A DNA stretch of 64,000 nucleotides from Polaribacter vadi (GCF_018861005.1 NZ_JAHKQL010000017.1:91078-155077), one strand, 5' to 3'; counted from the first letter of the stretch, positions 46,204 to 55,694 are shown. Program-made: numbers and translations. The notes: generated from the letters alone by a model not told the origin.

Positions 46204-46938
46204 ATGAAAGTAAAAGATAAAGTTGCAATTGTAACAGGAGCATCAAAAGGAATAGGAAAAGAAATTGCGATACTATTAGCTAAAAACGGTGCTAAAGTTG
46301 TTGTTAATTATTCCAATAGCGAAAAAGAAGCAAATGCTGTAGTTGATCTAATTAAAAAAAATAAAGGTGAAGCTTTTGCTTTTAAAGCTGATGTTAGCAA
46401 AAAAGAAGAAGTAGTTGCGCTATTTGATAAAACCTTAGCCACTTTTGGTAAAATAAATATTTTGGTAAATAATGCAGGTGTTATGTCTGCAAAAAAACTA
46501 AAAGATAATACAGAAGCAGATTTTGACAAACATTTTAACGTGAATGTTAAAGGTCTTTTTAATACGCTACAACAAGCAGAAAGTAAACTTGCAGATAAAG
46601 GAAATATTATAAATATATCTTCTAGTACTGTAAAATTAATGTTGCCTACTTATGCAGTTTATTCTGCAACAAAAGCAGCTGTAGAACAAATTACAAGAGT
46701 TTTTTCTAAAGAAATTGGCAGGGAAATTTCTGTAAACGCTGTAGCTCCAGGTCCAACAGAAACCAAGTTATTTTTAGAAGGTAAATCTGAAGATTTTATT
46801 GAAAAGTTAAAAGGAATGAATGCTTTTAATAGACTAGCAAAACCAATAGACATTGCACAAGTTGTTTTGTTTATGGCAAGTGATGAATCTAAATGGATTT
46901 CAGGACAAGTTATAGGTGCTAATGGAGCAATGGTTTAG
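46204..46938 (+). CDS. Short-chain dehydrogenase/reductase, FabG-like
   Basis: The 244-residue protein is a classical SDR. It has the cofactor motif TGASKGIGKEIA (TGxxxGxG, about 11-18), NNAGVMSA, the catalytic Ser in ISSSTVKLML (about 138), and Tyr-x-x-x-Lys in YAVYSATKAAVEQ (about 151-155), followed by VNAVAPGPTETKLF. It probably uses NADP(H), since Asn and Ser follow the second strand (VVNYSNSEK). The substrate is unknown. Its stop overlaps the convergent pepE stop by 4 bp. Confidence 0.93.
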   Translation: MKVKDKVAIVTGASKGIGKEIAILLAKNGAKVVVNYSNSEKEANAVVDLIKKNKGEAFAFKADVSKKEEVVALFDKTLATFGKINILVNNAGVMSAKKLKDNTEADFDKHFNVNVKGLFNTLQQAESKLADKGNIINISSSTVKLMLPTYAVYSATKAAVEQITRVFSKEIGREISVNAVAPGPTETKLFLEGKSEDFIEKLKGMNAFNRLAKPIDIAQVVLFMASDESKWISGQVIGANGAMV

Positions 46939-47636
46939 ATTAAAACCTCTACTCCACTTTCTAATTCAATTGGTTTTTGGTTTTGGGTAAATAATCTTGC
47001 TGATAAATTTCCTCTTAAATAAATAGCATCACCTTTTACTTCTAACCAACTACCTTCTCGTAAACCTAAAACAGGAATATCATTAAAAACATGAAATTCC
47101 TTAATTCGCGTTTCACGAGTTTCTCCCATATGTTTAGAACCTTTTACAGGATCCAAATAATGTGCATTAATATTAAAAGGGATGCAACCTAATGTTGTAA
47201 AACTTGGTGGATATACAATTGGCATATCATTAGTATTCATCATATTTACACCACAAATATTACTACCTGCACTTGTACCTAAATAAGGTGTACCTTTTTC
47301 TAAAACCTCTTTTAAGATAGATAAAACATCATTTTTATATAATTGATTTACCAACTCAAATGTATTTCCACCACCAGTAAAAATAGCTTCTGCATTTAAA
47401 ATAGCTTCTTTAGGATTTTTAAATTCATGAATTCCTTTTACATCAATATTAATAGAAGAAAAACCTTTTTTAGCAATAGCAGTATATTCATTATAAGTAA
47501 TACCACTTGCACGTGCATAGGGTATAAAAAGTATCGTTTTTACTTCAGTAAAAAAAGATTTTAACGTTGGTAATAAATACTCTAAATAACCACTTCCATG
47601 AGTTGTAGATGTACTTGCAATAATCATTTTTTTCAT
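46935..47636 (-). CDS. pepE: Dipeptidase E (alpha-aspartyl dipeptidase, S51)
   Basis: The 233-residue cytosolic Ser peptidase cleaves Asp-X dipeptides. The catalytic Ser is in YLGTSAGSNICG (about 120). The family's INAHYLDPVKGSKHMGETRETRI, with the catalytic His-containing region, and FTGGGNTFELVNQLY are also clear. Length and motifs match E. coli PepE. It is convergent with the SDR gene and has no other partner. Confidence 0.94.
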   Translation of the reverse strand: MKKMIIASTSTTHGSGYLEYLLPTLKSFFTEVKTILFIPYARASGITYNEYTAIAKKGFSSINIDVKGIHEFKNPKEAILNAEAIFTGGGNTFELVNQLYKNDVLSILKEVLEKGTPYLGTSAGSNICGVNMMNTNDMPIVYPPSFTTLGCIPFNINAHYLDPVKGSKHMGETRETRIKEFHVFNDIPVLGLREGSWLEVKGDAIYLRGNLSARLFTQNQKPIELESGVEVLI

Positions 47637-47744
47637 AAAAGAGTATTCTAACTAATAGATAATAATTTTAATAATTACAAAATTATTTTTTTTCCTAAAC
47701 AATAAATGGCTAAATTAACAAATTAAATATTTAACCCTCAAAAT

Positions 47745-48284
47745 ATGAAAACTAAAATTATTTTTCTCACATTATTAATTAGCCTTTTTTACGCCTGCGA
47801 AGTTTCTAACACATCAGACGTAGAAATTAATACTTTAGATTTAGTTGGCACTTGGTCTTTAACAAATATTGTTATAGATGATGCAGTAATAAATATAACA
47901 AGTCCTGTTGTTCTTACAGTTACAGGTAATGGTTTTGGTAAAGATTTAAATGCATCATTAACTTTTTCTGAAAACCCTAATCTAGCTGTAATTAATGGTG
48001 ATTTTACTTTTGTTTTAAACTATAATTCGTCTGGAGAAACACATACAGAAGAATTGTATTTAGATGATATCTTTTTCAATGATACTTTTGGTTTTTTATC
48101 AAGCTCTTGGCAATTAGATGGTAATACACTTACATTAAATGAAGGTGGTGAACAACTGAATATAGATATTATCTCTTTTATTGATGAAGTTTTAACCATA
48201 GAAGTAGATGTTAATAAAACAATTACTGTAGATGATGTTACTTCTATTGTAACAGGTAAAGCCACTTTAACAATCGAAAAATAA
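47745..48284 (+). CDS. Lipocalin-like lipoprotein
   Basis: The 179-residue protein begins with a lipoprotein signal (MKTKIIFLTLLISLFYAC, Cys at 18). An N-terminal GTWSLTNIVIDD strand follows, the G-x-W start typical of the lipocalin-like_4 families of Bacteroidota. The rest is an eight-strand beta pattern with FLSSSWQLDGNTLTLNEGGEQL. It probably binds a hydrophobic ligand at the outer membrane, but the ligand is unknown. Confidence 0.75.
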   Translation: MKTKIIFLTLLISLFYACEVSNTSDVEINTLDLVGTWSLTNIVIDDAVINITSPVVLTVTGNGFGKDLNASLTFSENPNLAVINGDFTFVLNYNSSGETHTEELYLDDIFFNDTFGFLSSSWQLDGNTLTLNEGGEQLNIDIISFIDEVLTIEVDVNKTITVDDVTSIVTGKATLTIEK

Positions 48285-48306
48285 TACAATTAAAAATAAT
48301 TCTTAA

Positions 48307-48337
48307 AAGCATCATAAAATTTATGATGCTTTTTTTG
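48307..48337 (+). terminator. Rho-independent terminator
   Basis: The stem AAGCATCATAAA / TTTATGATGCTT is followed by a T run, 22 bp after the lipocalin-like gene. Confidence 0.9.
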
Positions 48338-48401
48338 TTTAACAAAAGTTTATAAAAGCATTAATAGAGTTTTAAGAGGCACTACCCTTTTCTTTGTTAA
48401 C

Positions 48402-49175
48402 ATGAGAAATCCAATTCTATTTTGCTGTTTATTTCTTTGTACTGTAGTTTATAGTCAAGAAAAGAGAAAAGTAATTACTGGTGAAGTTTTTTTTAATGAT
48501 GAAGCTATTACAGATGCTCATATTATCAATAAAAACTCAAATCAAGGTGCAAGTACCAACGATTTTGGTTTGTTTGAAATTCCGGTTAAAATTGGTGATG
48601 TTTTAACATTTTCTCACATCAATCTAAAAAAAGAAGAAGTTACAATTACCCAAGAAATTCTAGACCAAGAAATCTTTGTAATTACGCTAAAAGGTAAAAC
48701 TTATGAGTTAGAAGAAATTGTTTTAGAAAAACCAAAAAGTATATTTTATGTAGACCCAGAAATAATGCCACCACCAACTGTAAATGCAAAAACATTAAAT
48801 TTACCTTACGCAAACACTATAGCCAAAAAAGATACAAGAATAGCAAAACTTACACTTACTAGTGCATCTGTAAGCTTAGATAATTTAATTAATTCTCTAA
48901 ACGGAAATTTAAGACGTGAAAGAGAATTAAAAAAAATAAAGTTAGAAGATAAAGCTTTATCTAAAATTAGAAAACATTTTACAGACGATTTTTTTATCAC
49001 AGATTTAAATATAAAGCCAGAAAACATCAATCCTTTTTTAAATTATTGTTACAAGAAAAACATTATTAATTATTATAACAAAGAAGACAACTTGGCTGTT
49101 ACAAGAATTTTAATGCAAGAAAGTAGAACTTTTCCTCAGAATAAAACAGAAATCACTTTACTAGAAGAAAAATGA
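48402..49175 (+). CDS. Secreted protein with carboxypeptidase-regulatory-like domain (paralogue 1)
   Basis: The 257-residue protein has a signal peptide (residues 1-18, ...VVYSQ). A CarboxypepD_reg-like beta-sandwich (about 25-110: VITGEVFFNDEAITDAHIIN, GASTNDFGLFEIPVKIGDVLTFSHIN) follows, and the C-terminal 110 residues are helical and end in FLNYCYKKNIINYYN. It is a distant relative of the two proteins encoded at 49.2 and 52.0 kb. Such proteins are periplasmic or surface-exposed with unknown partner. Confidence 0.85.
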   Translation: MRNPILFCCLFLCTVVYSQEKRKVITGEVFFNDEAITDAHIINKNSNQGASTNDFGLFEIPVKIGDVLTFSHINLKKEEVTITQEILDQEIFVITLKGKTYELEEIVLEKPKSIFYVDPEIMPPPTVNAKTLNLPYANTIAKKDTRIAKLTLTSASVSLDNLINSLNGNLRRERELKKIKLEDKALSKIRKHFTDDFFITDLNIKPENINPFLNYCYKKNIINYYNKEDNLAVTRILMQESRTFPQNKTEITLLEEK

Positions 49176-49224
49176 AATTATTAATCTAAAAAAAGAGTAA
49201 ATTAATCAGTAAAAAAAATGCTAT

Positions 49225-50052
49225 ATGATAAAAAAACTACTCTTATTTTTTTCTTTGTTTATTATAATTTTAAATGCTTATTCGCAAGACGAAAAAATTT
49301 TAATTAACGGAAAAATTTTGGATTCTTTAGGTCTTGTTAAAAATGCAAACATTATCAACCTAAATACTAAACTTGGTACTTTTTCTAACGATTCTGGAGC
49401 ATTCAGAATGTTAGTTGCTAAAGGAGATTCATTAATAATTTCTTCTGTACAGCATATATCAAAAAAAATACTCATTACAGATAAAATTTTATCAGAAATT
49501 AATTTAGAGATTTCTTTAAAATTAAACACCTACACTTTAGATGAATTTGAGTTAAAAAAACACAATTTAATGGGTAAATTAGCTGTTGATGTAAAATCTT
49601 TACCAAAAAATAAGCAGGATTCTATATTAAAAGATAATATGGATTTTTCTAATGTAAATTTTGCACAAAAAGATTTTAGGATTGATGCAAACATAAGAGC
49701 CAAACCTATAATTGCAAAAACAGTTACCAATCAATATTCTGGATTAGAAGTAGGTAAAGTTTTAAGCAAACTCAATCCTTTTAAAAAAAGCAAAAAAACG
49801 AAACCATTAGAAGATAACTTAAGTTATTTAGAAGCTTTTCCTACTAAATTATTAAATGAATTGGGCAATGATTACTTTTATAATCAGTTAAAGATTCCCA
49901 AAGAAAAATATTATCATTTTTTAGAGTATTGTAAACCTTTAAACATAGAAAAAATGTATAAAAATGGTAAAGTATTACAAGTAATAGAAATACTAAGAAC
50001 TCAAAGTTTTGAGTACCTTAAAATTACTAGTAATGTAAAAAAAAATCGTTAA
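49225..50052 (+). CDS. Secreted protein with carboxypeptidase-regulatory-like domain (paralogue 2)
   Basis: The 275-residue protein has a signal peptide (about 1-20, ...NAYSQ) and the beta-sandwich LINGKILDSLGLVKNANIIN, LGTFSNDSGAFRMLVAKGDSL, ISSVQHISKKILIT. The C-terminal helical region contains HNLMGKLAVDVKSLP, a DFSNVNF motif and KEKYYHFLEYCKPLNIE. It is strongly similar over its whole length to the product of 52034-52840. The MutS-like gene separates the two, so that gene probably entered after the duplication. Confidence 0.87.
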   Translation: MIKKLLLFFSLFIIILNAYSQDEKILINGKILDSLGLVKNANIINLNTKLGTFSNDSGAFRMLVAKGDSLIISSVQHISKKILITDKILSEINLEISLKLNTYTLDEFELKKHNLMGKLAVDVKSLPKNKQDSILKDNMDFSNVNFAQKDFRIDANIRAKPIIAKTVTNQYSGLEVGKVLSKLNPFKKSKKTKPLEDNLSYLEAFPTKLLNELGNDYFYNQLKIPKEKYYHFLEYCKPLNIEKMYKNGKVLQVIEILRTQSFEYLKITSNVKKNR

Positions 50053-50122
50053 ACCTCATAAAATGAGTAATAAATGGAATATTTTGTGTAACATTATGTA
50101 GAAATTTCACACTAATTCTTTA

Positions 50123-51781
50123 ATGATTAAAGACATACTATTTCAAATAAAATATACTTTTTCTTTTTTAAAATTCAATAGAAAAAAAGAGTTAAGCCTT
50201 AGGTTAAAAGAATCTTTTGGAAAATTGAAAGATGATTCCTTTGACTTCGAAAGTATTGAAAGCTACTTCAGAAAGAAAAACAATTCAAAAGCATATCAAG
50301 TTCTATCTGACAAAACTTGTAATGACTTAGATTTTGATGATTTGTTTATGTTTCTTGATCGAACTAACTCAAACATTGGTCAACAATATTATTACAATAA
50401 CCTTAGAACAATTGAAATAAATGAGAAGCAAACCAAACTAAATGAAGAAATAATAACAAAATTATCACAAAACCCTGAATTAAGAATTTCGGTTCAAAAA
50501 AAGATTGAAAAACTAAAACATAAAGATGCTTACTTTATAGCTTCTTTATTTCAAGAAGAGCATATAAATCCGCCAAAATGGTTTTTTATGATACAGTTTT
50601 TATCATTTACAAGTTTAGTATCATTAATTTTAGGCTTTTTCAATCCAATTTTTTTTATCATTCTATTAGGAATTTTCTGCATAAATTTTGTTCTTCATTA
50701 TTGGAATAAAAATAATTTAGTTCAATATGTAAGCTCTATTCCACAACTTTTAAGGCTTAATAATATCGCTTCTCATTTATTCGCCAAAACATTATTTAAA
50801 AAATTAAATCCAGACTTACCAAAGTCAATCAAAATAATAAATGAAGTCAAAAATAGAATGTCATTTTTTTCACTTGAAGCAAAACTTCAAGGAGAATTTG
50901 AAATCATAGCTTGGTTTGTATTTGAGATTTTTAAAACAATGTTTTTACTAGAACCACTATTATTATTTGGTGTTTTAAAAAGACTAAACACAAAAAGGGA
51001 AGAAATAGAAAGTGTTTTTAAATTTGTTGGACATATTGATATGTTAGTTTCTATTGCTTCTTTAAGACACGGACTAGAAACATATTGTTTACCAATTATT
51101 AATAATGGAGATAAAATTGCTGTTAAAAAAATTAGCCACCCATTAATATATAAATGCACAACTAATAGTATTGAAATAGGAGAAAAATCTATACTTCTTA
51201 CAGGTTCTAACATGTCTGGTAAAACTTCTTTTATTCGTGCAATTGGATTAAATATTATAACAGGACTTACGATTAATACTTGTTTTGCACATTCAATGAC
51301 TTTTCCTTTATTAAAAGTTTTTTCGGCTATTCGAATTAATGATGATTTAATGAACAATAAAAGTTATTATTTTGAAGAAGTAGTAACCATTAAGGAAATG
51401 CTTAAAGAGAGCGTAAACGGAAATAAAAATTTATTCCTTTTAGATGAAATATTTAAAGGTACAAATACAGTTGAGCGCATTTCTGCTGGAAAATCTGTTT
51501 TATCTGCTTTAATAAAAAATAATAATAAAATATTAGTTTCAACTCACGACCTAGAATTAACTGATCTTCTTTCAGACGAATATGAATTATATCATTTTAG
51601 TGAAACAATAAATGAAAAGAATGTTGATTTTGATTACAAACTAAAAATAGGAAAATTACAAAAAAGAAACGCAATTAGAATACTTGAAATTAATGATTAT
51701 CCAAAAGAGATTGTAAACGAAGCAATCAAAATAGCAAAAGAATTAGACAAAACATATTTAGCAAAAAACAATACAGAATAA
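50123..51781 (+). CDS. Membrane-anchored MutS-like ATPase
   Basis: The 552-residue protein lacks the mismatch-recognition domains of MutS and has two hydrophobic hairpins: residues 152-188 (WFFMIQFLSFTSLVSLILGF, PIFFIILLGIFCINFVL) and about 275-300. The C-terminal MutS ATPase is complete: Walker A LLTGSNMSGKTSFIRAIG (about 357-374), the hydrophobic SYYFEEVVTIKEML, Walker B NLFLLDEIFKGTNTVER and VSTHDLELTDLL. It belongs to the MutS-related membrane group common in Bacteroidota; the role is unknown. Its last five codons lie inside an attC-like site, and it separates two close paralogues, so it appears to be an integron-type gene cassette. Confidence 0.88.
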   Translation: MIKDILFQIKYTFSFLKFNRKKELSLRLKESFGKLKDDSFDFESIESYFRKKNNSKAYQVLSDKTCNDLDFDDLFMFLDRTNSNIGQQYYYNNLRTIEINEKQTKLNEEIITKLSQNPELRISVQKKIEKLKHKDAYFIASLFQEEHINPPKWFFMIQFLSFTSLVSLILGFFNPIFFIILLGIFCINFVLHYWNKNNLVQYVSSIPQLLRLNNIASHLFAKTLFKKLNPDLPKSIKIINEVKNRMSFFSLEAKLQGEFEIIAWFVFEIFKTMFLLEPLLLFGVLKRLNTKREEIESVFKFVGHIDMLVSIASLRHGLETYCLPIINNGDKIAVKKISHPLIYKCTTNSIEIGEKSILLTGSNMSGKTSFIRAIGLNIITGLTINTCFAHSMTFPLLKVFSAIRINDDLMNNKSYYFEEVVTIKEMLKESVNGNKNLFLLDEIFKGTNTVERISAGKSVLSALIKNNNKILVSTHDLELTDLLSDEYELYHFSETINEKNVDFDYKLKIGKLQKRNAIRILEINDYPKEIVNEAIKIAKELDKTYLAKNNTE

Positions 51782-51896
51782 AATTAATTACTAATCCCTA
51801 GCCTACTTAAAAAAAATTCGCTGATTTTCTATTTGTAATTTTTTAATTGCTTAGCCTATTAATACTCAACTATTTTTTTAAATAAAAACGTTATAG
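51763..51896 (+). repeat. Solitary degenerate attC-like site behind the MutS-like gene
   Basis: The segment aligns along its length with the attC sites at 62999-63130 and 63867-63998: ATAAAATTAATTACTA, then CTAGCCTACTTA, a central AAAATTCGCTGATTTT hairpin, TTTCTATTTGTAATTT, an ATTGCTTAGC region, CAACTATTTTTTTA and a final AACGTTATAG. The total of 134 bp equals the intact sites (132-134 bp). The R'' box is AAAAAAC and the R' core is GTTATAG, both degenerate. It marks an ancient cassette insertion and is probably inactive. Confidence 0.75.
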
Positions 51897-52033
51897 ATAA
51901 TGAATAATTAAAGAAAATTTATTTAAAGTAAATAGCTAAACAACTTCTAAATAATGGTTTTTAACATAAGTTTAAAACAGATTTTTTAAACCATAAACAA
52001 TAAAAGTTTTACTTTGTGAGTAAAGTTTTATTT

Positions 52034-52840
52034 ATGATAAAAAAATTATTGCTACTTTTTCTTTTTGTGGGTTGTACTTTAAGCTCTTATGCACAAAAGA
52101 AACCTAAAATTATTATTGGTAAAATTACGGATTCTTTGGGTATTGTTAAGAATGCGAATATCATAAACCAAAAAACAAATCAAGGTACTTTTTCTAGTGA
52201 TCAAGGTTTGTATAGAATATTTGTATCTGAAGGAGATACACTTCGTTTTTCTTCTGTACAGCATAAATCTAAAAAAATTGTAATTACAGAACGTATTTTA
52301 GACAATAAAGAATTAAACGTAAAACTAAAAGCTGCAATTTATAATTTAGATGAGTTTGATTTAAAAAGACACAATTTAATGGGCAGGTTAGCTGCAGATA
52401 TAAAAGATGTACCTACAAATGTAAAAGACTCTTTATTGAATGATGTTATGGATTTTTCTAATATAGATTTTAATAAAGTAGACACTAGAATTGATGAAAT
52501 AGAAAGAGCAAAACCGCCCGAAAACAATGTAGATCCAACACAAAAGTTTGCTGGTGCAGGAGCTGCAGTTGTTATGCCTTTTAAATATTCTGAAAGACTA
52601 TGGGCTTTACGCAAAGAATTGGCTAGAAAAAAAGCATTTCCTTATCAAATACTCTCAGAACTTGGTGAGCAATTTTTCTTTGACGAATTAAAAATACCAA
52701 TAGAAAAATATTTTCACTTTTTAGAGTATTGCAATCCTTTAGGTATAGAAGATTTACATAAGGGTGGTAGAACTCTAGAACTGATTAAAATATTAAGATC
52801 AGAAAGTATTTCTTACCTAAAAATCGATAAAAAAGAGTAG
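52034..52840 (+). CDS. Secreted protein with carboxypeptidase-regulatory-like domain (paralogue 3)
   Basis: The ATG at 52034 opens a clean signal peptide (MIKKLLLLFLFVGCTLSSYAQ); a GTG at 52016 in frame is less likely. The protein has 268 residues: beta-sandwich IIGKITDSLGIVKNANIIN, QGTFSSDQGLYRIFVSEGDTL, SSVQHKSKKIVIT, then HNLMGRLAADIKDVP and EKYFHFLEYCNPLGIEDLH. It is the closest relative of the protein at 49225-50052; the two once were probably adjacent. It differs in the region 165-200 (an Ala/Gly segment instead of Lys-rich). Confidence 0.87.
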   Translation: MIKKLLLLFLFVGCTLSSYAQKKPKIIIGKITDSLGIVKNANIINQKTNQGTFSSDQGLYRIFVSEGDTLRFSSVQHKSKKIVITERILDNKELNVKLKAAIYNLDEFDLKRHNLMGRLAADIKDVPTNVKDSLLNDVMDFSNIDFNKVDTRIDEIERAKPPENNVDPTQKFAGAGAAVVMPFKYSERLWALRKELARKKAFPYQILSELGEQFFFDELKIPIEKYFHFLEYCNPLGIEDLHKGGRTLELIKILRSESISYLKIDKKE

Positions 52841-52955
52841 TTTAGCTCAATAATTGAATAATATTCATCAAAACCAATAAAAAGAAAAGAATTCAATAAT
52901 ACAAAACTACAGTTTCAACAACATTGTAAAGTGAGTTTATAGCAAAGTATTTCTA

Positions 52956-53453
52956 ATGAAATTAAAAAACACCTTCTTATTACTTTTAATCATTCCGCTT
53001 TTTTCTTTTTCGGTACACAAATATTACTTGAGTTTAACCCAAATAAACTACAAGCCAGAAGCCAAAGCGATTCAAATTACCATTAATGTTTTTATGGATG
53101 ATATTGAAACTGCTTTAAATAAAGATAACAACATAGATTTACAGTTAACCACAAAAAAAGAACTTAAAAATAACGATATTTATTTCGAAAATTATTTAAA
53201 AGATAAACTCTTTTTTAAGGTAGATAATATCTCAAAAAACTTTAATTATATTGGCAAAGAATATGATGGCGATTTGGTTTTCTTTTATTTAGAAATAGAA
53301 AACATAGAAAAAGTAAACACAATTAATGTTGTAAATAACATTTTAATAGATCATTTTAACAAACAACAAAACTTAATAAAATCGAAAGTAAATGGTAAAA
53401 GCAAAAGTATTTTACTAACTAAAAATAAAAATTCAGTACAACTCAAATATTAA
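52956..53453 (+). CDS. DUF6702 family secreted protein
   Basis: The 165-residue protein has a signal peptide (residues 1-19, ...FSFSVHK). The family pattern is clear: HKYYLSLTQINYKPEAKAIQITINVFMDDIE cut at short loops, then LDIHFENYLK-like YFENYLKDKLFF and YDGDLVFFYLEIENI. In flavobacteria this gene typically stands directly upstream of an M1 metallopeptidase, as here (17-bp gap), suggesting a shared role at the periplasm or outer membrane that is not yet known. Confidence 0.88.
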   Translation: MKLKNTFLLLLIIPLFSFSVHKYYLSLTQINYKPEAKAIQITINVFMDDIETALNKDNNIDLQLTTKKELKNNDIYFENYLKDKLFFKVDNISKNFNYIGKEYDGDLVFFYLEIENIEKVNTINVVNNILIDHFNKQQNLIKSKVNGKSKSILLTKNKNSVQLKY

Positions 53454-53469
53454 CACAAACAAACATTTT

Positions 53470-55581
53470 ATGAAAAAAATTGGACTCTTATTGTTCTCAT
53501 TTGCATTTGCTGCCAATTCTTATGGCCAAATCACAAAACAAGGACATACAAATCAAAATAAGTTTAAGCAATTAAAACAAGAATTACCAACACCTAATTT
53601 AGAAAGAACTGCCTCTGGTAAACCTGGTAAAGAATACACACAACAGAAAGTAGATTATGTAATGGACATTACTTTAGATGATGCCAATACAAAAATTACG
53701 GGTTCAGAGACCATTACTTATCATAATAATTCTAAAGACGATTTAGAATATTTATGGGTACAATTAGACCAAAACATGAGAGCTGCAGACTCTAAAACTC
53801 CAGATATTAGTCCTAGTAGCATTAGAACTAAAATGAGTAAAGGCAGATTTAATAGAGCTTTTCCAGAAGAACGTTTTGATGGTGGTTTTAATATAATGAG
53901 CGTTACCAATAAAGATGGTAGCCCATTATTACATACTATTAACCAAACAATGATGCGTATTAACTTAGTAGAACCTTTAGCTTCTGGAGATACTTTTGAG
54001 TTTAATATTTCTTGGTGGTACAACATCAATAATCATAGAACTGATGGTGGTAGATCTGGTTACGAACATTTTGATGAAAATAACAATAACAATTATGTAA
54101 TTGCACAGTTTTACCCAAGAATGTGTGTATATGATAATGTAGAAGGATGGCAAAATGACCAATTCTGGGGAAGAAGTGAATTCGCTTTAGAGTTTGGAGA
54201 TTTTACGGTTAACATTACTGTTCCAGAAGATCACATGTTAGGAGCAACTGGAGTTTTACAAAACGAAAGTGAAGTTTTAACCAAAAAAGAACAAAAAAGA
54301 TTAGAGACTGCAAGAAAAACTTTTGATGATGTAGTTGTTATCAGAACTCAAAAAGAAGCAGAAAAGATTGAAAAATCAAAAGCATCAAGTACTAAAACTT
54401 GGAAATTTGTTGCAGAAAACGTACGTGATTATGCATTTGCAACATCAAGAAAATTTATTTGGGATGCAATGGCTGTAGATATTAATGGTAAAACTGTAAT
54501 GGCGTATTCATTATACTCTAAAGAAGCAAACCCTTTATATGGTGACCATTCTACAAAAGCAGTTGCACAAACTTTAGAAACATATTCTAAATACACTTTC
54601 GATTATCCTTATCACAAGGCTATTTCTGTAGATGGACAAATGGGTATGGAATACCCTCAGATCTGTTTTAACCCTGGTAGACCAGATTTACCAGATGGTG
54701 GTTATTCAGATAGAGTAAAATACAGAATGGTTAAAGTTACAATTCACGAAGTTGGGCATAACTTTTTCCCAATGATTGTAAATTCTGATGAAAGACAATG
54801 GACTTGGATGGATGAAGGTTTAAACTCATATATGGAAATGTTAGCAGAGTTAGATTACGATCCTAATTTTCCAATTACTAGAGGTTATCCTAAAAACATT
54901 GTAAGATATATGTCTGGAGATCAGTCTAGAATTGCACCAATTATGTCTAAAGGAGATAACGTATATAGCTTTGGTTCTAATGCTTATGGTAAACCAGCAA
55001 CTGCACTTTGGATTTTAAGAGAAACCATTATGGGTAAAGAATTATTTGACCATGCTTTTAGAACATATTCACAAAGATGGATGTTTAAACACCCATCACC
55101 TGCAGACTTTTTTAGAACTATGGAAGATGCTTCTGGTATAGATTTAGATTGGTTTTGGAGAGGATGGTTTTACACAACAGATGTTACTGATATAGGTATT
55201 AAAAGTGTAAAAAAATATGCTACAAAAGAATCTGGAGACACAGTAGAATTTGTAGAAGATACTACAGAAGGTTTAGGTTTTTCAAAAAATGAAAATAAAT
55301 ATCATTACGAAATTACTTACGAAAAACCAGGAGGTTTAGTAATGCCAATTATTGTAGAATTTACTTATAAAGATGGTACAAAAGAGAAAAAAACATACCC
55401 TGCACAAATTTGGAGATATGATGATAAAGAAGTAACTAAAGTTTTTTCATCATCTAAACAAATAGAAAGTATAATGATAGATCCTGATTTAGAAACTGCA
55501 GATGTAGATACTTCTAATAATGCTTTTCCAAAACAAAAAGCAGATAAATTCGATAAGTTTAAAAAACAGATAAAAGGATAA
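53470..55581 (+). CDS. M1 family metallopeptidase (copy 1)
   Basis: The 703-residue protein has a signal peptide (residues 1-20, ...NSYGQ). The N-terminal beta domain recognises substrate N-termini. The catalytic domain has the exopeptidase-like VDGQMGMEYPQICFN segment, a zinc motif IHEVGHNFFP (HExxH at about 425) and a downstream Glu in WTWMDEGLNSYMEM. It cleaves amino-terminal residues from peptides in the periplasm or at the surface. The tandem copy at 55749 is strongly similar. The C-terminus ends in a Lys-rich tail. Confidence 0.95.
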   Translation: MKKIGLLLFSFAFAANSYGQITKQGHTNQNKFKQLKQELPTPNLERTASGKPGKEYTQQKVDYVMDITLDDANTKITGSETITYHNNSKDDLEYLWVQLDQNMRAADSKTPDISPSSIRTKMSKGRFNRAFPEERFDGGFNIMSVTNKDGSPLLHTINQTMMRINLVEPLASGDTFEFNISWWYNINNHRTDGGRSGYEHFDENNNNNYVIAQFYPRMCVYDNVEGWQNDQFWGRSEFALEFGDFTVNITVPEDHMLGATGVLQNESEVLTKKEQKRLETARKTFDDVVVIRTQKEAEKIEKSKASSTKTWKFVAENVRDYAFATSRKFIWDAMAVDINGKTVMAYSLYSKEANPLYGDHSTKAVAQTLETYSKYTFDYPYHKAISVDGQMGMEYPQICFNPGRPDLPDGGYSDRVKYRMVKVTIHEVGHNFFPMIVNSDERQWTWMDEGLNSYMEMLAELDYDPNFPITRGYPKNIVRYMSGDQSRIAPIMSKGDNVYSFGSNAYGKPATALWILRETIMGKELFDHAFRTYSQRWMFKHPSPADFFRTMEDASGIDLDWFWRGWFYTTDVTDIGIKSVKKYATKESGDTVEFVEDTTEGLGFSKNENKYHYEITYEKPGGLVMPIIVEFTYKDGTKEKKTYPAQIWRYDDKEVTKVFSSSKQIESIMIDPDLETADVDTSNNAFPKQKADKFDKFKKQIKG

Positions 55582-55623
55582 ACTTTAGCTATTTTAAAAA
55601 CATCGTTTATTATTAATAAATCG

Positions 55624-55657
55624 AAAAAGGTAATATGGTATCATATTGCCTTTTTTT
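55624..55657 (+). terminator. Terminator of the DUF6702-M1 unit
   Basis: The stem AAAGGTAATATG / CATATTGCCTTT (one G-U pair) around a short GTAT loop is followed by seven T residues. Confidence 0.85.
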
Positions 55658-55660
55658 ATG

Positions 55661-55694
55661 ATAAAGGTTTGTTAAAATTTTAACAAACCTTTAT
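55661..55694. repeat. Perfect 34-bp palindrome between the two M1 peptidase genes
   Basis: ATAAAGGTTTGTTAAAA is followed directly by its exact reverse complement. As RNA it forms a long hairpin. It lies 3 bp after the terminator and 55 bp before the second M1 start, so it may be a second terminator or an operator or attenuator for the downstream gene. Confidence 0.7.

Noticed and set aside
50048..50054. GTTAAAC at the end of the second carboxypeptidase-regulatory-like gene as the 5' border of the MutS-like cassette
   Set aside because: It fits GTTRRRY, but the reverse complement GTTTAAC is not found at the R'' position of the solitary attC (AAAAAAC), so the border cannot be fixed.
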